Source of the DNA: Chiridota heheva
Lineage: Eukaryota; Echinodermata; Holothuroidea; Apodida; Chiridotidae
NCBI GenBank assembly: GCA_020152595.1
Contig: JAIGNY010004490.1
Span: 279,501-343,500, forward strand
Direction of reading: 5' to 3'
DNA length: 64,000 nucleotides
Shown here: in pieces, positions 22,376-34,533 of the stretch
Position numbering within the stretch: the first letter of the stretch is position 1
Layout: every line of letters starts with the position of its first letter
Translations under genes and position numbers: made by a program
Notes under the pieces: generated by a model
Databases searched by the model: none
Told to the model about the DNA's origin: nothing
What the model saw: the letters and a program-made list of their open reading frames with translations, nothing else

Positions 22376-24636
22376 ATACAAAAATATAGAGGACAAAACT
22401 TAAAAAGAGGGAGCACAACAAATTGGGGTAGACACAAAAATAGAAGGGCACAAAAAATAGGGAAATGATACAAAAATAGGAGATGGACACAAAAATAGAT
22501 GGGACACAAAAATAGATGGGACACAAAAATAGATGGGACACAAAAATAGGGGTGGACACAAAATAGGGGTGGACACAAAAATAGGGGTGGACACAAAAAT
22601 AGGGGTGGACACAAAAATAGGGGTGGACACAAAAATAGGGGTGGACACAAAATAGATGGGACACAAAAATAGATGGGACACAAAAATAGATGGGACACAA
22701 AAATAGATGGGACACAAAAATAGGGGGTGAACACAAAAATAGGGGTGGACACAAAAATAGGGGTGGACACAAAAATAGGGGTGGACACAAAAATAGGAGA
22801 TGGACACAAAAATAGGGGTGGACACAAAAATAGGGGTGGACACAAAAATAGGAGATGGACACAAAAATAGATGGGACACAAAAATAGATGGGACACAAAA
22901 ATAGGGGTGGACACAAAAATAGGGGTGGACACAAAAATAGGGGACACAAAAATAGGGGTGGACACAAAAATAGGGGTGGACACAAAAATAGGAGATGGAC
23001 ACAAAAATAGGGGTGGACACAAAAATAGGGGTGGACACAAAAATAGGAGATGGACACAAAAATAGATGGGACACAAAAATAGGGTGAGGACACAAAAATA
23101 GGGGGTGGACACAAAAATAGGGGTTGGACACAAAAATAGGAGATGGACACAAAAATAGGAGATGGACACAAAAATAGATGGGACACAAAAATAGAGGGGC
23201 ACCAAAAAATAGGGAGATGATACAAAAATAGGTGGACACAAAAATAGGGGGTGGACACAAAAATAGATGGGACACAAAAATAGATGGGACACAAAAATAG
23301 ATAGGGACACAAAAATAGATAGGACACAAAAATAGATAGGACACAAAAATAGATGGGACACAAAAATAGATGGGACACAAAAATAGAGGGGCACCAAAAA
23401 ATAGGAAGATGATACAAAAATAGGTGGACACAAAAATAGGGGGTGGACACAAAAATAGATGGGACACAAAAATAGATAGGGACACAAAAATAGATAGGAC
23501 ACAAAAATAGATAGGACACAAAAATAGATGGGACACAAAAATAGATGGGACACAAAAATAGAGGGGCACCAAAAAATAGGAAGATGACACAAAAATAGAT
23601 GGGACACAAAAATAGATGGGACACAAAAATAGATGGGACACAAAAATAGATGGGACACAAAAATAGATGGGACACAAAAATAGATGGGACACAAAAATAG
23701 ATGGGACACAAAAATAGATGGGACACAAAAATAGATGGGACACAAAAATAGATGGGACACAAAAATAGATGGGACACAAAAATAGATAGGACACAAAAAT
23801 AGATGGGACACAAAAATAGATGGGACACAAAAATAGATGGGACACAAAAATAGATGGGACACAACAATAGATGGGACACAAAAATAGATGGGACACAAAA
23901 ATAGATGGGACACAAAAATAGATGGGACACAAAAATAGATGGGACACAAAAATAGATGGGACACAAAAATAGAGGGGACACAAAAATAGATGGGACACAA
24001 AAATAGATGGGACACAAAAATAGATGGGACACAAAAATAGAGGGGACACAAAAATAGATGGGACACAAAAATAGATAGGGACACAAAAATAGATAGGGAC
24101 ACAAAAATAGATGGGACACAAAAATAGATGGGACACAAAAATAGATGGGACACAAAAATAGAGGGGCACCAAAAAATAGGGAGATGATACAAAAATAGGT
24201 GGACACAAAAATAGGGGGTGGACACAAAAATAGATGGGACACAAAAATAGATGGGACACAAAAATAGATAGGGACACAAAAATAGATAGGACACAAAAAT
24301 AGATAGGACACAAAAATAGATGGGACACAAAAATAGATGGGACACAAAAATAGAGGGGCACCAAAAATAGGAAGATGATACAAAAATAGGTGGACACAAA
24401 AAAAGGGGGGGGGGAAATAAATGGGACACAAAAATAGATTGGACACAAAAATAGAGGGGCACAAAAATAGAGGGGCACCAAAAAATAAGGGAGATGATAC
24501 AAAAATAGGTGGACACAAAAATAGGGGGTGGACACAAAAATAAATGGGACACAAAAATAGATGGGACACAAAAATAGATGGGACACAAAAATAGGGTGAG
24601 GACACAAATATAGAGGGGCACACAAAAATAAGGGGA
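22376..24636 (+). repeat. 2.26-kb minisatellite of 17-19-bp units
   Basis: The main unit is AGATGGGACACAAAAAT (17 bp); variants are AGGGGTGGACACAAAAAT (18), AGGAGATGGACACAAAAAT (19) and AGAGGGGCACCAAAAAAT (18). From length, roughly 125-130 units. Higher-order blocks begin with the AGAGGGGCACC variant at 23193, 23385, 23560, 24160, 24352 and 24469. The plus strand is purine/A-rich, so the minus strand lacks stops and three overlapping frames of about 750-825 codons stay open. These are periodic artefacts, not proteins. Confidence 0.97.
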
Positions 24637-24881
24637 ATTTGTATGACACCAATTGAAAAGAGTGCCAGCCTTATGGGTCTTCCGGCTGGAATAGGAATTG
24701 ATATGAAGCAATGGATTATGGATATACTGTATGGTAGGCCTAATGTTACATTCATTATCAACTATCGAGTATAGTATCTTCAAAACCTGGGGTTTTCCCT
24801 TATATTTTCCTAGCCATTTAGTTTACTACCATAACAGAGGTTTCCTCACAATTAAAACCTTGATCAAATAGTATAAAAAAA

Positions 24882-25450
24882 TTAAAGGAGTAGTTTAGTG
24901 GTCAAGCAAGTCCATCTTATATTAGAGAGGACTTCAAAAGAAATAAAATGGTGAAGAAAGCATTCAGAAATCTAATTTCATTAAGGAGATATTGAATTTT
25001 AAAGTTGGTATCATTTGTGTAGAAACGACTGAAATCAAAGTACTTGTGATGTCATAGCTTCAGATTCCTCAGTCTTTATGTATTCTATCACATTTTGTCC
25101 TACGATTTTGTGGTTTAAAAACCATGGGATATGTCAGAAAAGTAGTAAAACTGAATCTAGGAAGGGTATTTATAATATACCACCTTAAGAAAGTTTGAGG
25201 AAAAATAATTCAAATAGTGAAAAAATCAAACAAACTTTCTTTAAAATACTCCATAAAGACTTTGCAGAATCTGAGGCTGTGACATCACTAGTCTGATTTC
25301 AGTCGTTTCTACAGAAATGATACCAAAGTTTAAACTTGAATATTTTCTTAATGGAATGAGATTTTTGAATGCTTTCGTCACTATTTTGTTTCTTTTGAAG
25401 TCCTCTTTCATATAAGATGGATTTGCTTGACCAATGAACTAATCTTTTAA
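24882..25450 (+). mobile_element. F1 foldback element, full length
   Basis: Starts TTAAAGGAGTAGTTTAGTGG and ends CAATGAACTAATCTTTTAA. The two arms of about 200 bp are complementary (AAAATGGTGAAGAAAGCATT against AATGCTTTCGTCACTATTTT), with a short centre carrying AAGAAAGTTTG/CAAACTTTCTT. It has no ORF. The uninterrupted site CCATGGGATATGTCAGAAAA at about 25124 is the empty counterpart of the hAT insertion at 523. Confidence 0.88.
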
Positions 25451-28400
25451 GTAAATAAAGGAATTCAAGAATATATTGGTCTCACCATTGCAAAATACAC
25501 AGTATCATCAATATATGTTCTAAACAACATATTATGAAACACTTTTGAGAGTAATATCAGAAAAATCCTAGTATAGTAGTAAATTGCTATATAGAGATTT
25601 TCATGAATTAAGTTTATTACATGTTTCTTACATGAAAATTATCATTTTTCTTTATTTTTCTTTCTTGGCCTAAAATTTCATTTTTAACACATAAACTCAA
25701 CAAGAATATTTTCAGTTTCAATTATTTTAACCAAATTGATAAAATAATCCAAAAAACATCAAAATCATGGTTATTTTGATAATGGAATATACATGTACAG
25801 TAGTTGTGCCAAAAAAACCTATTCAGCCAAAGTAGTATCACAACAGGATTTTACTGTAATACAGTACCAGGGACTAGTTATTCCCAGGGCACTAATAGTA
25901 TCCCTGGTCAATACTTAAAACACACTCAAATCCATACAGCATAAATCAGTTCATCCTTTATGATCATAGGTCTCTGGAGTCCCACAAACCCCTGGAGAAC
26001 AATCTGTAATCTTTTTAAGATTTGAACTTAAAAGATCTTTCACTTCCAAGTTTACAGAATTCTTATAAGGGCTGTATAGGACCTTGACCTTTGCTCTGTA
26101 TATCACACTTGTATTTATATAAACCATTATGAATGAGAAAACAGGAATATGATACACTCAGCTTTCCTGTAAGAGAAATTACGATTTCTATTTCTTGCTC
26201 CTAGCATCCTGTAAAACTTGACATTCTTTCACAAGAAAAATGGTCTTGAACCCCAAGGGTATAATTTAGGATGAATACAATTTTGGTTGATCATATTTCT
26301 TCACAAGAAGTTGTTTTAAATATTTCTGCAGTGTCAGCTCCTACTTTAAGCATATATTTCTATAGCACAAAGCTGGATGAATTTCTGAAGTAGGCTCCTA
26401 TGAAAACATTCAAGACCTAGCCTGAGGTACAGTACCTGGTAATTAATGGCACGGTCTTCTTATTAAAGAAAAACCAAACGCAAACAATAAAATCATCTAC
26501 AGTATTGCCAAATTCCTGCTGAAGTTTTGAAGAAAAAAAAAAATCGAAATTGACAGGAATACAAATTCTCACGTATTTTATTGATTTTACAGGCCAGTTA
26601 TCGCCTCTAACACACGAAGTAATTCGAATTAAATTTGTGTTTTGATTGGTCAAAACACAATGGTACAATGGGCACTTATGGTGATAGGCCAATTACTGTC
26701 ATTTGGGAATAAAATTTACTCTGCCACATTTTAATCACCATAGATGGCCTTTAAAGCCTTCGACAGTAAGTTATGATTTCGGAAATCTAGGGGTTATTAT
26801 GTCATTAACAATGCACAACAATGTACAGAACATTTTGAATAGTTGATTTCACAAGATACACATACATGGGGGTAACTCATTGAGAACTTCGACAAAAACA
26901 TTTCTTACGAGGAGTTACTTTACATACAGCATTCGAGGAAATATCATTCATATTTTCTACTGAATTCCAGAAATGTATCCAAAAATGTTGACAATCTTTT
27001 GAAAACATATGAAGGTAAGGGTCTTGACCAAAAATTGTGGTATTATTTTAATGTACAATTAGGAATTTTTGCATAACTAAGGTTTCTTGTGAAAAAAGGT
27101 CCAATGTCCCCTATTTGATGAAGCTGATCATCGATGTATTTCTTATGAGGACCCTATGTACTGTAAGTCCCTATGTAAGTCCTCAGTTCTTGGTCGGTAA
27201 ATGTGTTTTCAGGTTCAAGTCCTCAATAGTATAGTAATGCCAACAGTGTTGTCCTACAACAAATGTACAATATGAGCAGGAACACTTTCTGCACCTCTTT
27301 CCTCCTTTCGCTTCTAATTCCTCCCTCATGTATGAGCATATTTGACCACTGATCTTATTCTTTTAAACTTAGTAATTAGAATAAATGAAACATATTCTTA
27401 AACAATCATGGTTGGACAATCTCAGAGTGTATTTACTAACAGTCAAACTGAACATACACTATGTAATATACTGTGCATACACCACAGTATCTTCAGCTAC
27501 ATGTATATTAGATAATAATTCATTGATCAATTTTCCAATACCAGTCTACAGACGCAATAATTAAAGCATCAGTTGTGATTATATCTTGATAACTGCCATA
27601 CAGTACTCACTGATGTGTACAAAATTTGCAAGAGTAAAATTTATTACTTGGAAATCATGTTACATTGTAGTTTATGACCATGTTGAGGAAGCCAATTTAA
27701 CTCATTTGTTTTATATTGCTTGAACGAACAGCCAGAAAGTTGGAAAGTGACAACCCCTTCCCACCCCTCCACCCCCACCCCCACCACACTTATGCACACA
27801 CTAACATATTTACCTTTACCTTCTATGTGCTATTTGTGCTAGTGGTTTTTGGAAAAATAATCATGACACCAATTTGCAGAGGTTGGTAAACTCAAATCAT
27901 CACCATTATTATTAACATATAATGATCATTTCAGGCCCTGCATTTAATGGGGTGCAGCGAATCCTATCACATCTACCCATCTCCGCCCCACTGACCGCCA
28001 CAAATCTCAAATACCTCCCAAAAATTCATGTGAAATTTTACTGAGAAAACATATCCCCCATGGAAAACCCTGGCTACGTACGTGCCTGCATTTCACTTCC
28101 AAAGTGTAGCAGAATTTGAAGGATTTTTGTATGTTGCAGAATTTATGATGAAATGTATGAAAAGCAAGCAGCTTAGAATCTTTGCATAGTTCTTTGGATT
28201 TCTTTCCTAAATTTCAATCATTGAAAATAGAGCTAAAATTGGGGTTATGCTTCATATTCAGATATTTAATTACAACTTTTTTCTACAAATACTTGTAGTG
28301 AAATATTGAAAAGCAAGTTGTACAGTTTTAAATCCAACGTCGCCCATTCAAATCTTAAATGGCAGTTTTTTAACACAGAATTGGCTGATATGTTTGTCCT

Positions 28401-28827
28401 ATTTGGTGGTTTTCAATAGCTTTTACGTGTCTGTAGAAATTTGAAGGAGAGCCTTAGGGAAAGGAGAGGGGGAAACCTTTTGCTCTCTGACAGAAAATTC
28501 CACAGACACATACCAGTATGTTTTCATTACACCCACAGAGTGCAGCCGGCACATGTCACTACAGTAGGAAGAACAAAATTAGATCGTTTTGAATTTCATT
28601 TTCAATAAACAAATCTGTAAATCAATAAAAGAGATTAAACAATCATTAGCGCTTCGGAGGATGTATAATCCAGGAGCTCTTTAGGCATACTGATGCAGTG
28701 TTCATTATCAGTGTGCATGATGATCAATAATATACAGACAACAGAGGAGAGAGACCTTGATATATGAAATATAGATTATGTAATTGGCAATTTGATCTCA
28801 GCCAATATGAGCAATCATGTCATAAAC
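25451..28827. other. Long stretch without recognised feature
   Basis: 3.4 kb of AT-rich intron. A C-rich run (27745-27790) and scattered short ORFs under 92 codons show no family resemblance. This is the largest repeat-poor part of the intron I could find. Confidence 0.4.
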
Positions 28828-29455
28828 CATAACCAAAAGGTTTTGTGGTTCGGATGCTTCTTTTTTAAAAGCTGATTGATTTGAAAAATTTGTGCTTACT
28901 GTGAAGTCATCGCATATCATGAAATATTTGTTCCAGGATATTCATTAATAAACTACACCCACCATGCAGATCAATAAGAATGTTGACAACATTAGCAATT
29001 TGCACAATAATTAACAACATCATCATAGCCAGTATGATGCAAAAACAATTGCTTATTTATCCTTATTGCAAGAATTTGTCAGTAAGCCCCACCTATTTAT
29101 TTATATTCACTACAACAACATTAGAACATATGTACAGACCATGACCCATCTGTGTACATGAGTTTACATCATTTAGCACTTTCACAATAAGCCATGCCCA
29201 CCATGCATATTAATGACATCTGCTGATAACATTAGCATGTACACAATAACCAACAAAATTATCATGCCCATTTATCACTTTTTCAAAATTTTCACTTCAA
29301 GCCCCTCCCACTTATTAATATGCATGATATCACCATCAAAAACAGGGCACATCAACAGACCATAGGCCATCTGTGTACCAAATATGACATGAATCCAGTT
29401 TACTATTCTTAAGATACAGTGTTTACAAGATCTTTTCAGAAAAATCATGTTTTAG
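28828..29455 (+). mobile_element. Family D element, copy 2 (3'-truncated)
   Basis: Head AACCAAAAGGTTTTGTGGTT followed by CGGATGCTTC, then core monomers matching those at 3.9-4.5 kb in the same order (AATGTTGACAACATTAGCAA, CCATGACCCATCTGTGTAC, ATATGACATGAATCCAG). It lacks the microsatellite and tail. It is abutted by an F1 fragment at 29456. Confidence 0.75.
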
Positions 29456-29528
29456 GATCACAGTAGTACAGTGGTCAAGCATGCATGTACATCAAGAAAC
29501 AAAATGGTGAAGAAAGCATTGCAAAATC
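29456..29528 (+). mobile_element. F1 left-arm fragment
   Basis: CAGTGGTCAAGCATGCATGT then CAAGAAACAAAATGGTGAAG and AAGCATTGCAAAATC match the F1 left arm with an internal deletion. Confidence 0.65.
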
Positions 29529-30192
29529 ATACAGTGTATAGAATAATAAGAAATTGAATGTTTAGCATAAGTTTGCACAGTTTTTCCCCGACGTGAATCT
29601 GGTCGGTTTCCAAAACAAAAACCTTTAACCTGAAAACCGGGTTTTCACCCGTAATAGCTTTGAACATAAAGTGCATTACAGTAATCATAACTGCAGTGTA
29701 CTGCACTGTTATATGATAGCAGCTAACGATGTTTGAATCACAGTATTTTCTGTAAAAAATGTTGAAAATTATTTTAGTGTAATTGACGCACACCAGTCAC
29801 GAAAGTGACGGACATTACATTAATGCATATTGACGCACCAGAAAGAAATGATAACATTCAGATTTAATCTAAAATTTTGGGCTCTCACAAATGCACCAGG
29901 ATTAGTAAAAAAACTTGTACAGTAAGTACTGTAAGTAAATTCATTTAGTTGTGATATAAACAATATTGGAAAACAAAAACAAAACCAATTTTACCATCTT
30001 TGGGCAAATTTTTACAGTGATTTAGATCTTTTGGTACTTTCAGTTTTTCATCAAACATGAGTCAGACCAAAACCATGGTTTTTACATATTTGGTAGACAG
30101 TGTTAAGTTTAGTGTAACATGTACACACTAACATGAGATTTCCTACATTTACCGAATGTACAGGCAATTGTACAAATGGACCAAGCTAACTT
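29529..30192. other. No recognised feature
   Basis: AT-rich intron; an 88-codon minus-strand frame (29527-29793) has no recognisable domain. Confidence 0.35.
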
Positions 30193-30515
30193 TTAAAGGA
30201 GACATAAAGTCTGACATAATCCTTATTTCATATAATAGAATTCAAAAAAAAAAAAAAATTTGACTAAGAATATATGAAGAAATACAAAGCATTCCAAGAT
30301 CCTGCTGGGCTGATGACATCCTAATCTGCATGCTTTGAAACCAAAATGGTGGCTCCCATAGTATGATTTAGTAGTAGAATTAAAGTTGTTATTAATTATA
30401 CAAATTGTGTTAGATTGCTTAATTAAGGGGGTATGAAACCTGGTCAGAAAAAATTTGTTATCTTTAATTCTATCATATGAAATAAGGATTATGTCAGACT
30501 TTACGTCTCCTTTAA
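30193..30515 (-). mobile_element. F3 MITE, short copy
   Basis: About 50-bp terminal inverted repeats beginning TTAAAGGAGACATAAAGTCT, near-perfect at both ends, with TTAA outermost. The body includes GATCCTGCTGGGCTGATGAC and CCAAAATGGTGGCTCCCATA, which match the inverse-oriented copy at 51666-52268. Confidence 0.88.
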
Positions 30516-30889
30516 GTAACAACAACATTACAAATAACTACATATCTACAAATTACAGTGTAAACTCATATATTTGTATCCTAGCTGGATAATCTTTTTC
30601 AGGCAGCTGCACCTGTTTACGACATTAACGAATCTCAAGTTTTTGCAATTTTGAGTAATCAGTTTCCAGAATTAAATCAGCTATTAAATGACGAAGTTTA
30701 AACCAAACTTTAAATGGAAAAATCTGACAAACAACCATTTTCTTTAAGTATCAGTAACTTTGAAAATACCTTTCTGAAGTGACAACTTCTAATCGTTAAT
30801 TTTACTGTAAATATTGGGAAACTGATATAAATTTGCTTTTGCCATGACGTAAATACTGCTCAGACAAAACTATTTTTGACATGTTATTA

Positions 30890-31195
30890 TTGTATGTACA
30901 TAAAAGCGACAACTTTTCCTGAAAAATTAACACATATATTTTATATTATCAAAATTTTCCATTACTGTACATATGTATATAAATCGACAACTTTTCCTGT
31001 AAAATTTACACATATTTTATATTATCAAAATTTTAGATTACTGTATGTACAGTATATAAATGCAACAACTTTTCCTGTAAAATTTACACATATATTTCAT
31101 ATTATCAAAATTTTTCATTATTGTATGTATAAAAAAGGTGACAACTTCTCCTGTAAAATTTACACATATATTTCATATTATCAAAATTTTCCTAA
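30890..31195 (+). repeat. Four-copy tandem repeat, about 78 bp
   Basis: Units contain CGACAACTTTTCCTGTAAAA followed by CACATAT and TATTATCAAAATTTT, at about 30907, 30985, 31064 and 31139. They are AT-rich and diverged. The 107-codon frame across them is periodic and not a gene. Confidence 0.85.
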
Positions 31196-31345
31196 TTAAA
31201 TTTACAAAATGAAGATGTTGCATCTTTTAATATCATGTCATAATTTATCACAAAATTCCTTCTCACACTTTTGGATATAGATATGGGTCAATGAAATATC
31301 GATATCATGGACAAAAATATTGCAATAAACCATATCATGATATCT

Positions 31346-32705
31346 ATAACATATAACATAACAAGATTATGGGCTACAAAGGGTTCGTCACCCCATAAAA
31401 AGCCCAAACTAACACCACCACCACCTCAAAAAAAAAAAAAATCAAGGACGCCCAGAGTTAGTAAAGAACTTCAATGTTGACCTTGAAATTGTGAACAGAA
31501 TTGGAGCTAACTGCCCACTCAAGCAAACCATTCCACTCATTAACAACTCTTTGCGAAAACTTAAAATTCCGAATATCTATCCATGAGAACTCTTTGGTCA
31601 ACCTCAAACTGTTACCACGTGTCACATGAGGATTAGCTGAAACATGTAAGAAAAGAAATAACAGGAAGTCAAAGCATCACTGCAACATAGGAACTTAAAA
31701 ACCTGAATCATATGGCCACATACTCTTCTCAACTGTGGTCAAACCAAGAATTCACAACCTAGATTCATAAGAGAGATTCCTTACTTTGGGAATAAGTCTA
31801 ATGGCTCTTCGCTGAACCTGCTCCAGAATGAACTTATCCTTGTCATAAAAGGACTCCAAGCCGGAATAGTATACTCAAAGTGAGGCCTGACTAACTGCTT
31901 ATACAAATTAAGAACAACCTCTCTATCAAGAAAACAAAAATTTCTTTTAATCAAACCAAGCATCCTATTTGCCCTTGCAGCTGCTAAAGCACACTGTTTA
32001 CAAGGCTTTAGATTGCCACCTACAGTAGATTTCTTTCTTGATCAACACAACCAAGATTTGAACCAATCATGTAGAAATCAAAAGCCAAACTGCTTGGACC
32101 AAAATGAATAAACTTTGCATTTATCAACATTGAATGACATCTGCCATGTTTGGGACCAAGAAACTAACTTATCCAGATCAGTTTGCAAAAGTGAAGAATC
32201 CCTAGCATTGTCAACAATCCTGTACAGCTTAGTGTCATCAGCAAATTTACAAATCCTGGAGCCAAGGGAAACATCAATATCATTAATGAAGATTAAGAAA
32301 AGAAGCAGACCCAATACAGAACCCTGAGGAACACCACTTGTAACATTCTTCCAAGGAGATACTGCACCATTGACAACAACTCTTTATAATCTGTCAACTA
32401 ACCAAGAATATATCCAACTGGCACACTTTCCCTCCACACCAAGTGCTCTTGTTTTCATCATGAGTCTGCCTAATAGAACGTTATCAGATGCTTTTTGGAA
32501 ATCTAAATAGATAACATCCACATTAGGACCAGAATCAATTAGTTTAGTAACATCATCAAGAAACTCCAATAAATTAGAAACACAAGACCTCTTGGTAAGA
32601 ACCCATGCTAGGACAAATTCAACAAATCATTGACCAGTAAATGATCTAGTACAACATCCTTAACAATGGACTCTATGACCTTGCACTAGTAAGACTCACT
32701 GGCTA
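31346..32705 (-). pseudogene. Decayed CR1-like LINE: reverse transcriptase and 3' end
   Basis: Minus-strand remnants in order: VIYLDFQKASDNV (palm motif A region; the usual FDKV is SDNV here), SGVPQGSVLG, CKFADDTKLYR (the FADD catalytic box near 32234-32245), WQMSFNVDKCKV, and RMLGLIKRNF through NLYKQLVRPHFEY. These are reverse-transcriptase and thumb segments of CR1/Jockey-type non-LTR elements. At least one frameshift near 32600 and several stops break the frame. The N-terminus and endonuclease are absent. The 3'UTR ends in TTGTTATGTTAT, a (TTATG)n-type tail. A sister copy ends at 37300. Confidence 0.93.
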
Positions 32706-33081
32706 TATAACTACAAGGCAAACTGTGGTCACCCTATGTTATGATGATTAATTTTGAAAAACTGCTACGGTTTTCTGCATGCAGATTGCATTTTTCCCAT
32801 AAAAATACAAAACAAGAAAAGGAATATTCAGATATGCAGCAAATATTCAATTGAAATCTCATTCATTTGAATTGTTTCTGAAATTCTGTTTCACAAATTT
32901 GTACAGGTTACATGTGAAAATGGCATATCATGATATATGGTCAAGGTATTTCTAATATCATGGAAAAAATTATATATCAAATTAATGTAACAGCCTACTT
33001 GGGAGTGAATGTGCGATATTATACAATGATTTACATACTAAGTTATTTATTATGTACAATAAAGTAGGAAATTTACATGAT
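32706..33081. other. No recognised feature
   Basis: Sequence 5' of the LINE relic. TATCATGATATATGGTCAAG (about 32926) resembles GATATGGGTCAATGAAATAT (about 31279) on the other side of the LINE, which may mark an older repeat into which the LINE inserted. Confidence 0.35.
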
Positions 33082-33292
33082 TTAAAGGATTTAAGTCAAT
33101 TTAGAAAGTCAAGTATGTTTATCTTGTATGAAAGAGGATTTAAGAAAAGGAACAAACTGGTGAGGATAGTGTTCACAATTTTATTCCATGAAGAAGAGAT
33201 TCAGTTCAGAGCTCTAACAGGTTGGTGTACAAATGACTGAAATCAGACTTAAAGTGACATCACAGCCTCACATTCTGCAAAATTCTTGGTTT
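33082..33292 (+). mobile_element. F1 element, diverged left half
   Basis: TTAAAGGATTTAAGTCAATT, then GAAAGAGGATTTAAGAAAAG and GACTGAAATCAGACT align with the F1 left arm. More diverged than other copies and lacking the right arm. Confidence 0.65.
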
Positions 33293-33315
33293 GTTTTAAA
33301 ATAGTAGTAACAACA

Positions 33316-33635
33316 ATCCCCTATGGGGCTATTCTCTGGCTGGTCACACACATATAGTAATGTTACAAAGAATGACCCCAGTGGACCCCTGGGATCCACT
33401 GGGGCCATTCTCTGGCTGGTCACACACATACAGTAATGTAACAGAAAATGACCCCAGTGGACCCCCTGGGGTCTCCCAGGGATCCACTGGGGCTATTCAT
33501 TGGCTGGTCATACACGTACAGTAAAGTAACAGAGAATGACCCCAGTGGACCCCCTGGGGTCTCCCAGGGATCCACTGGGGCTATTCTCTGGCTGGTCTCA
33601 CATGTAACGTAACAGAGAATAGCCCTATGGTAGAC
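33316..33635 (+). repeat. Tandem repeat with GTGGACC/GATCCAC hairpins
   Basis: Units start GGGGCYATTCTCTGGCTGGT at 33325, 33401, 33489 and 33577 (period 76-88). Each holds CCCCAGTGGACCCCCTGGGG and then GGGATCCACTGGGG, a strong hairpin. The outer edges are also complementary (CCCTATGGGGC...GAGAATAGCCCTATGG). It is GC-rich against an AT-rich background. Confidence 0.9.
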
Positions 33636-33951
33636 CAGTCATTTTTAAAACAAATTTGTAGCATTTTCTTCCAGAACAGAAAGAAACATTATTAAAGGAA
33701 TGTCTGGACAATTTTTTTTGTCTTTCCTCTATCCATACAGTACAGTACATTAAGAAGCATCTCACTGCTATTAAAACCTTCCTACAATTTACATTTACCA
33801 AATCGAACATACATGTAGCCTAAAAGGTATTTACTGTATTAGGTTATCTCCAAAATCCCATTACCATTTATCATATGATATTATATACTGTATCACACTC
33901 CTGGGAGTGATCATTTCAGGGAGCCATATATTACAAGGATTATCACCCACC

Positions 33952-34533
33952 TTTAAAGGAATATTTCCAAGATTTTTTTCCGTAACCTTTCATTAGAAAG
34001 GAAAATTTATCAACAATTTAGAATAAAAACCATGTTGATATATTATTCCTACCATGAGATATTCAAATTTTAAGGTTCACAAAAATGCCAATAAATGAAT
34101 AGGAAAAGGCTCAGTATGACATCACAGCAACACATTCTCCCACAAAGTTTATGTACATTTTCATTAAAATGTATCAGCCTTTTTTATCAGTAAAACCTGC
34201 TAGAAAAATAAATTGATGAAAGTTAGGTATTTATATACATTGTCAATTATACCCTACTTCAACAACTTTTGGAAAATTGTTTCTAATCATACAAAAACAT
34301 CCATTTAACTTTCAAAGAAATACATACACATTTACAATGTAATTGTCTCTATGACATCATCAAACACAAGTTCATCATACTGTACAAAACTTCAAAATGC
34401 AATTGGGAAATCTTTAAAAATCCATATCTCCTGAACAGAATATGATATCAACTTAAATTTTTGTCCCAAATTGGCTCTAGAAATGCTCTTTCAAATAAAA
34501 TTTTACAAAAAACCATGAAAATATTCCTTTAAA
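33952..34533 (+). mobile_element. F2 foldback-type element
   Basis: Ends TTTAAAGGAATATTTCCA (33952) and, reversed, TTTAAAGGAATATTTTCATG (34533). As in F1 and F3, TTAA and AGGA are outermost. The interior has paired TATGACATCA motifs (34109, 34352) and no ORF. Confidence 0.7.

Noticed and set aside
22284..24783. Three overlapping minus-strand ORFs of 825, 822 and 750 codons
   Set aside because: They are frames of the 17-19-bp minisatellite, whose minus strand simply lacks stop codons; the peptides are the same periodic sequence in all frames.
31781..32569. Functional reverse transcriptase gene
   Set aside because: Conserved motifs are present, but stops and frameshifts break the frame and the endonuclease is missing; called a LINE relic.
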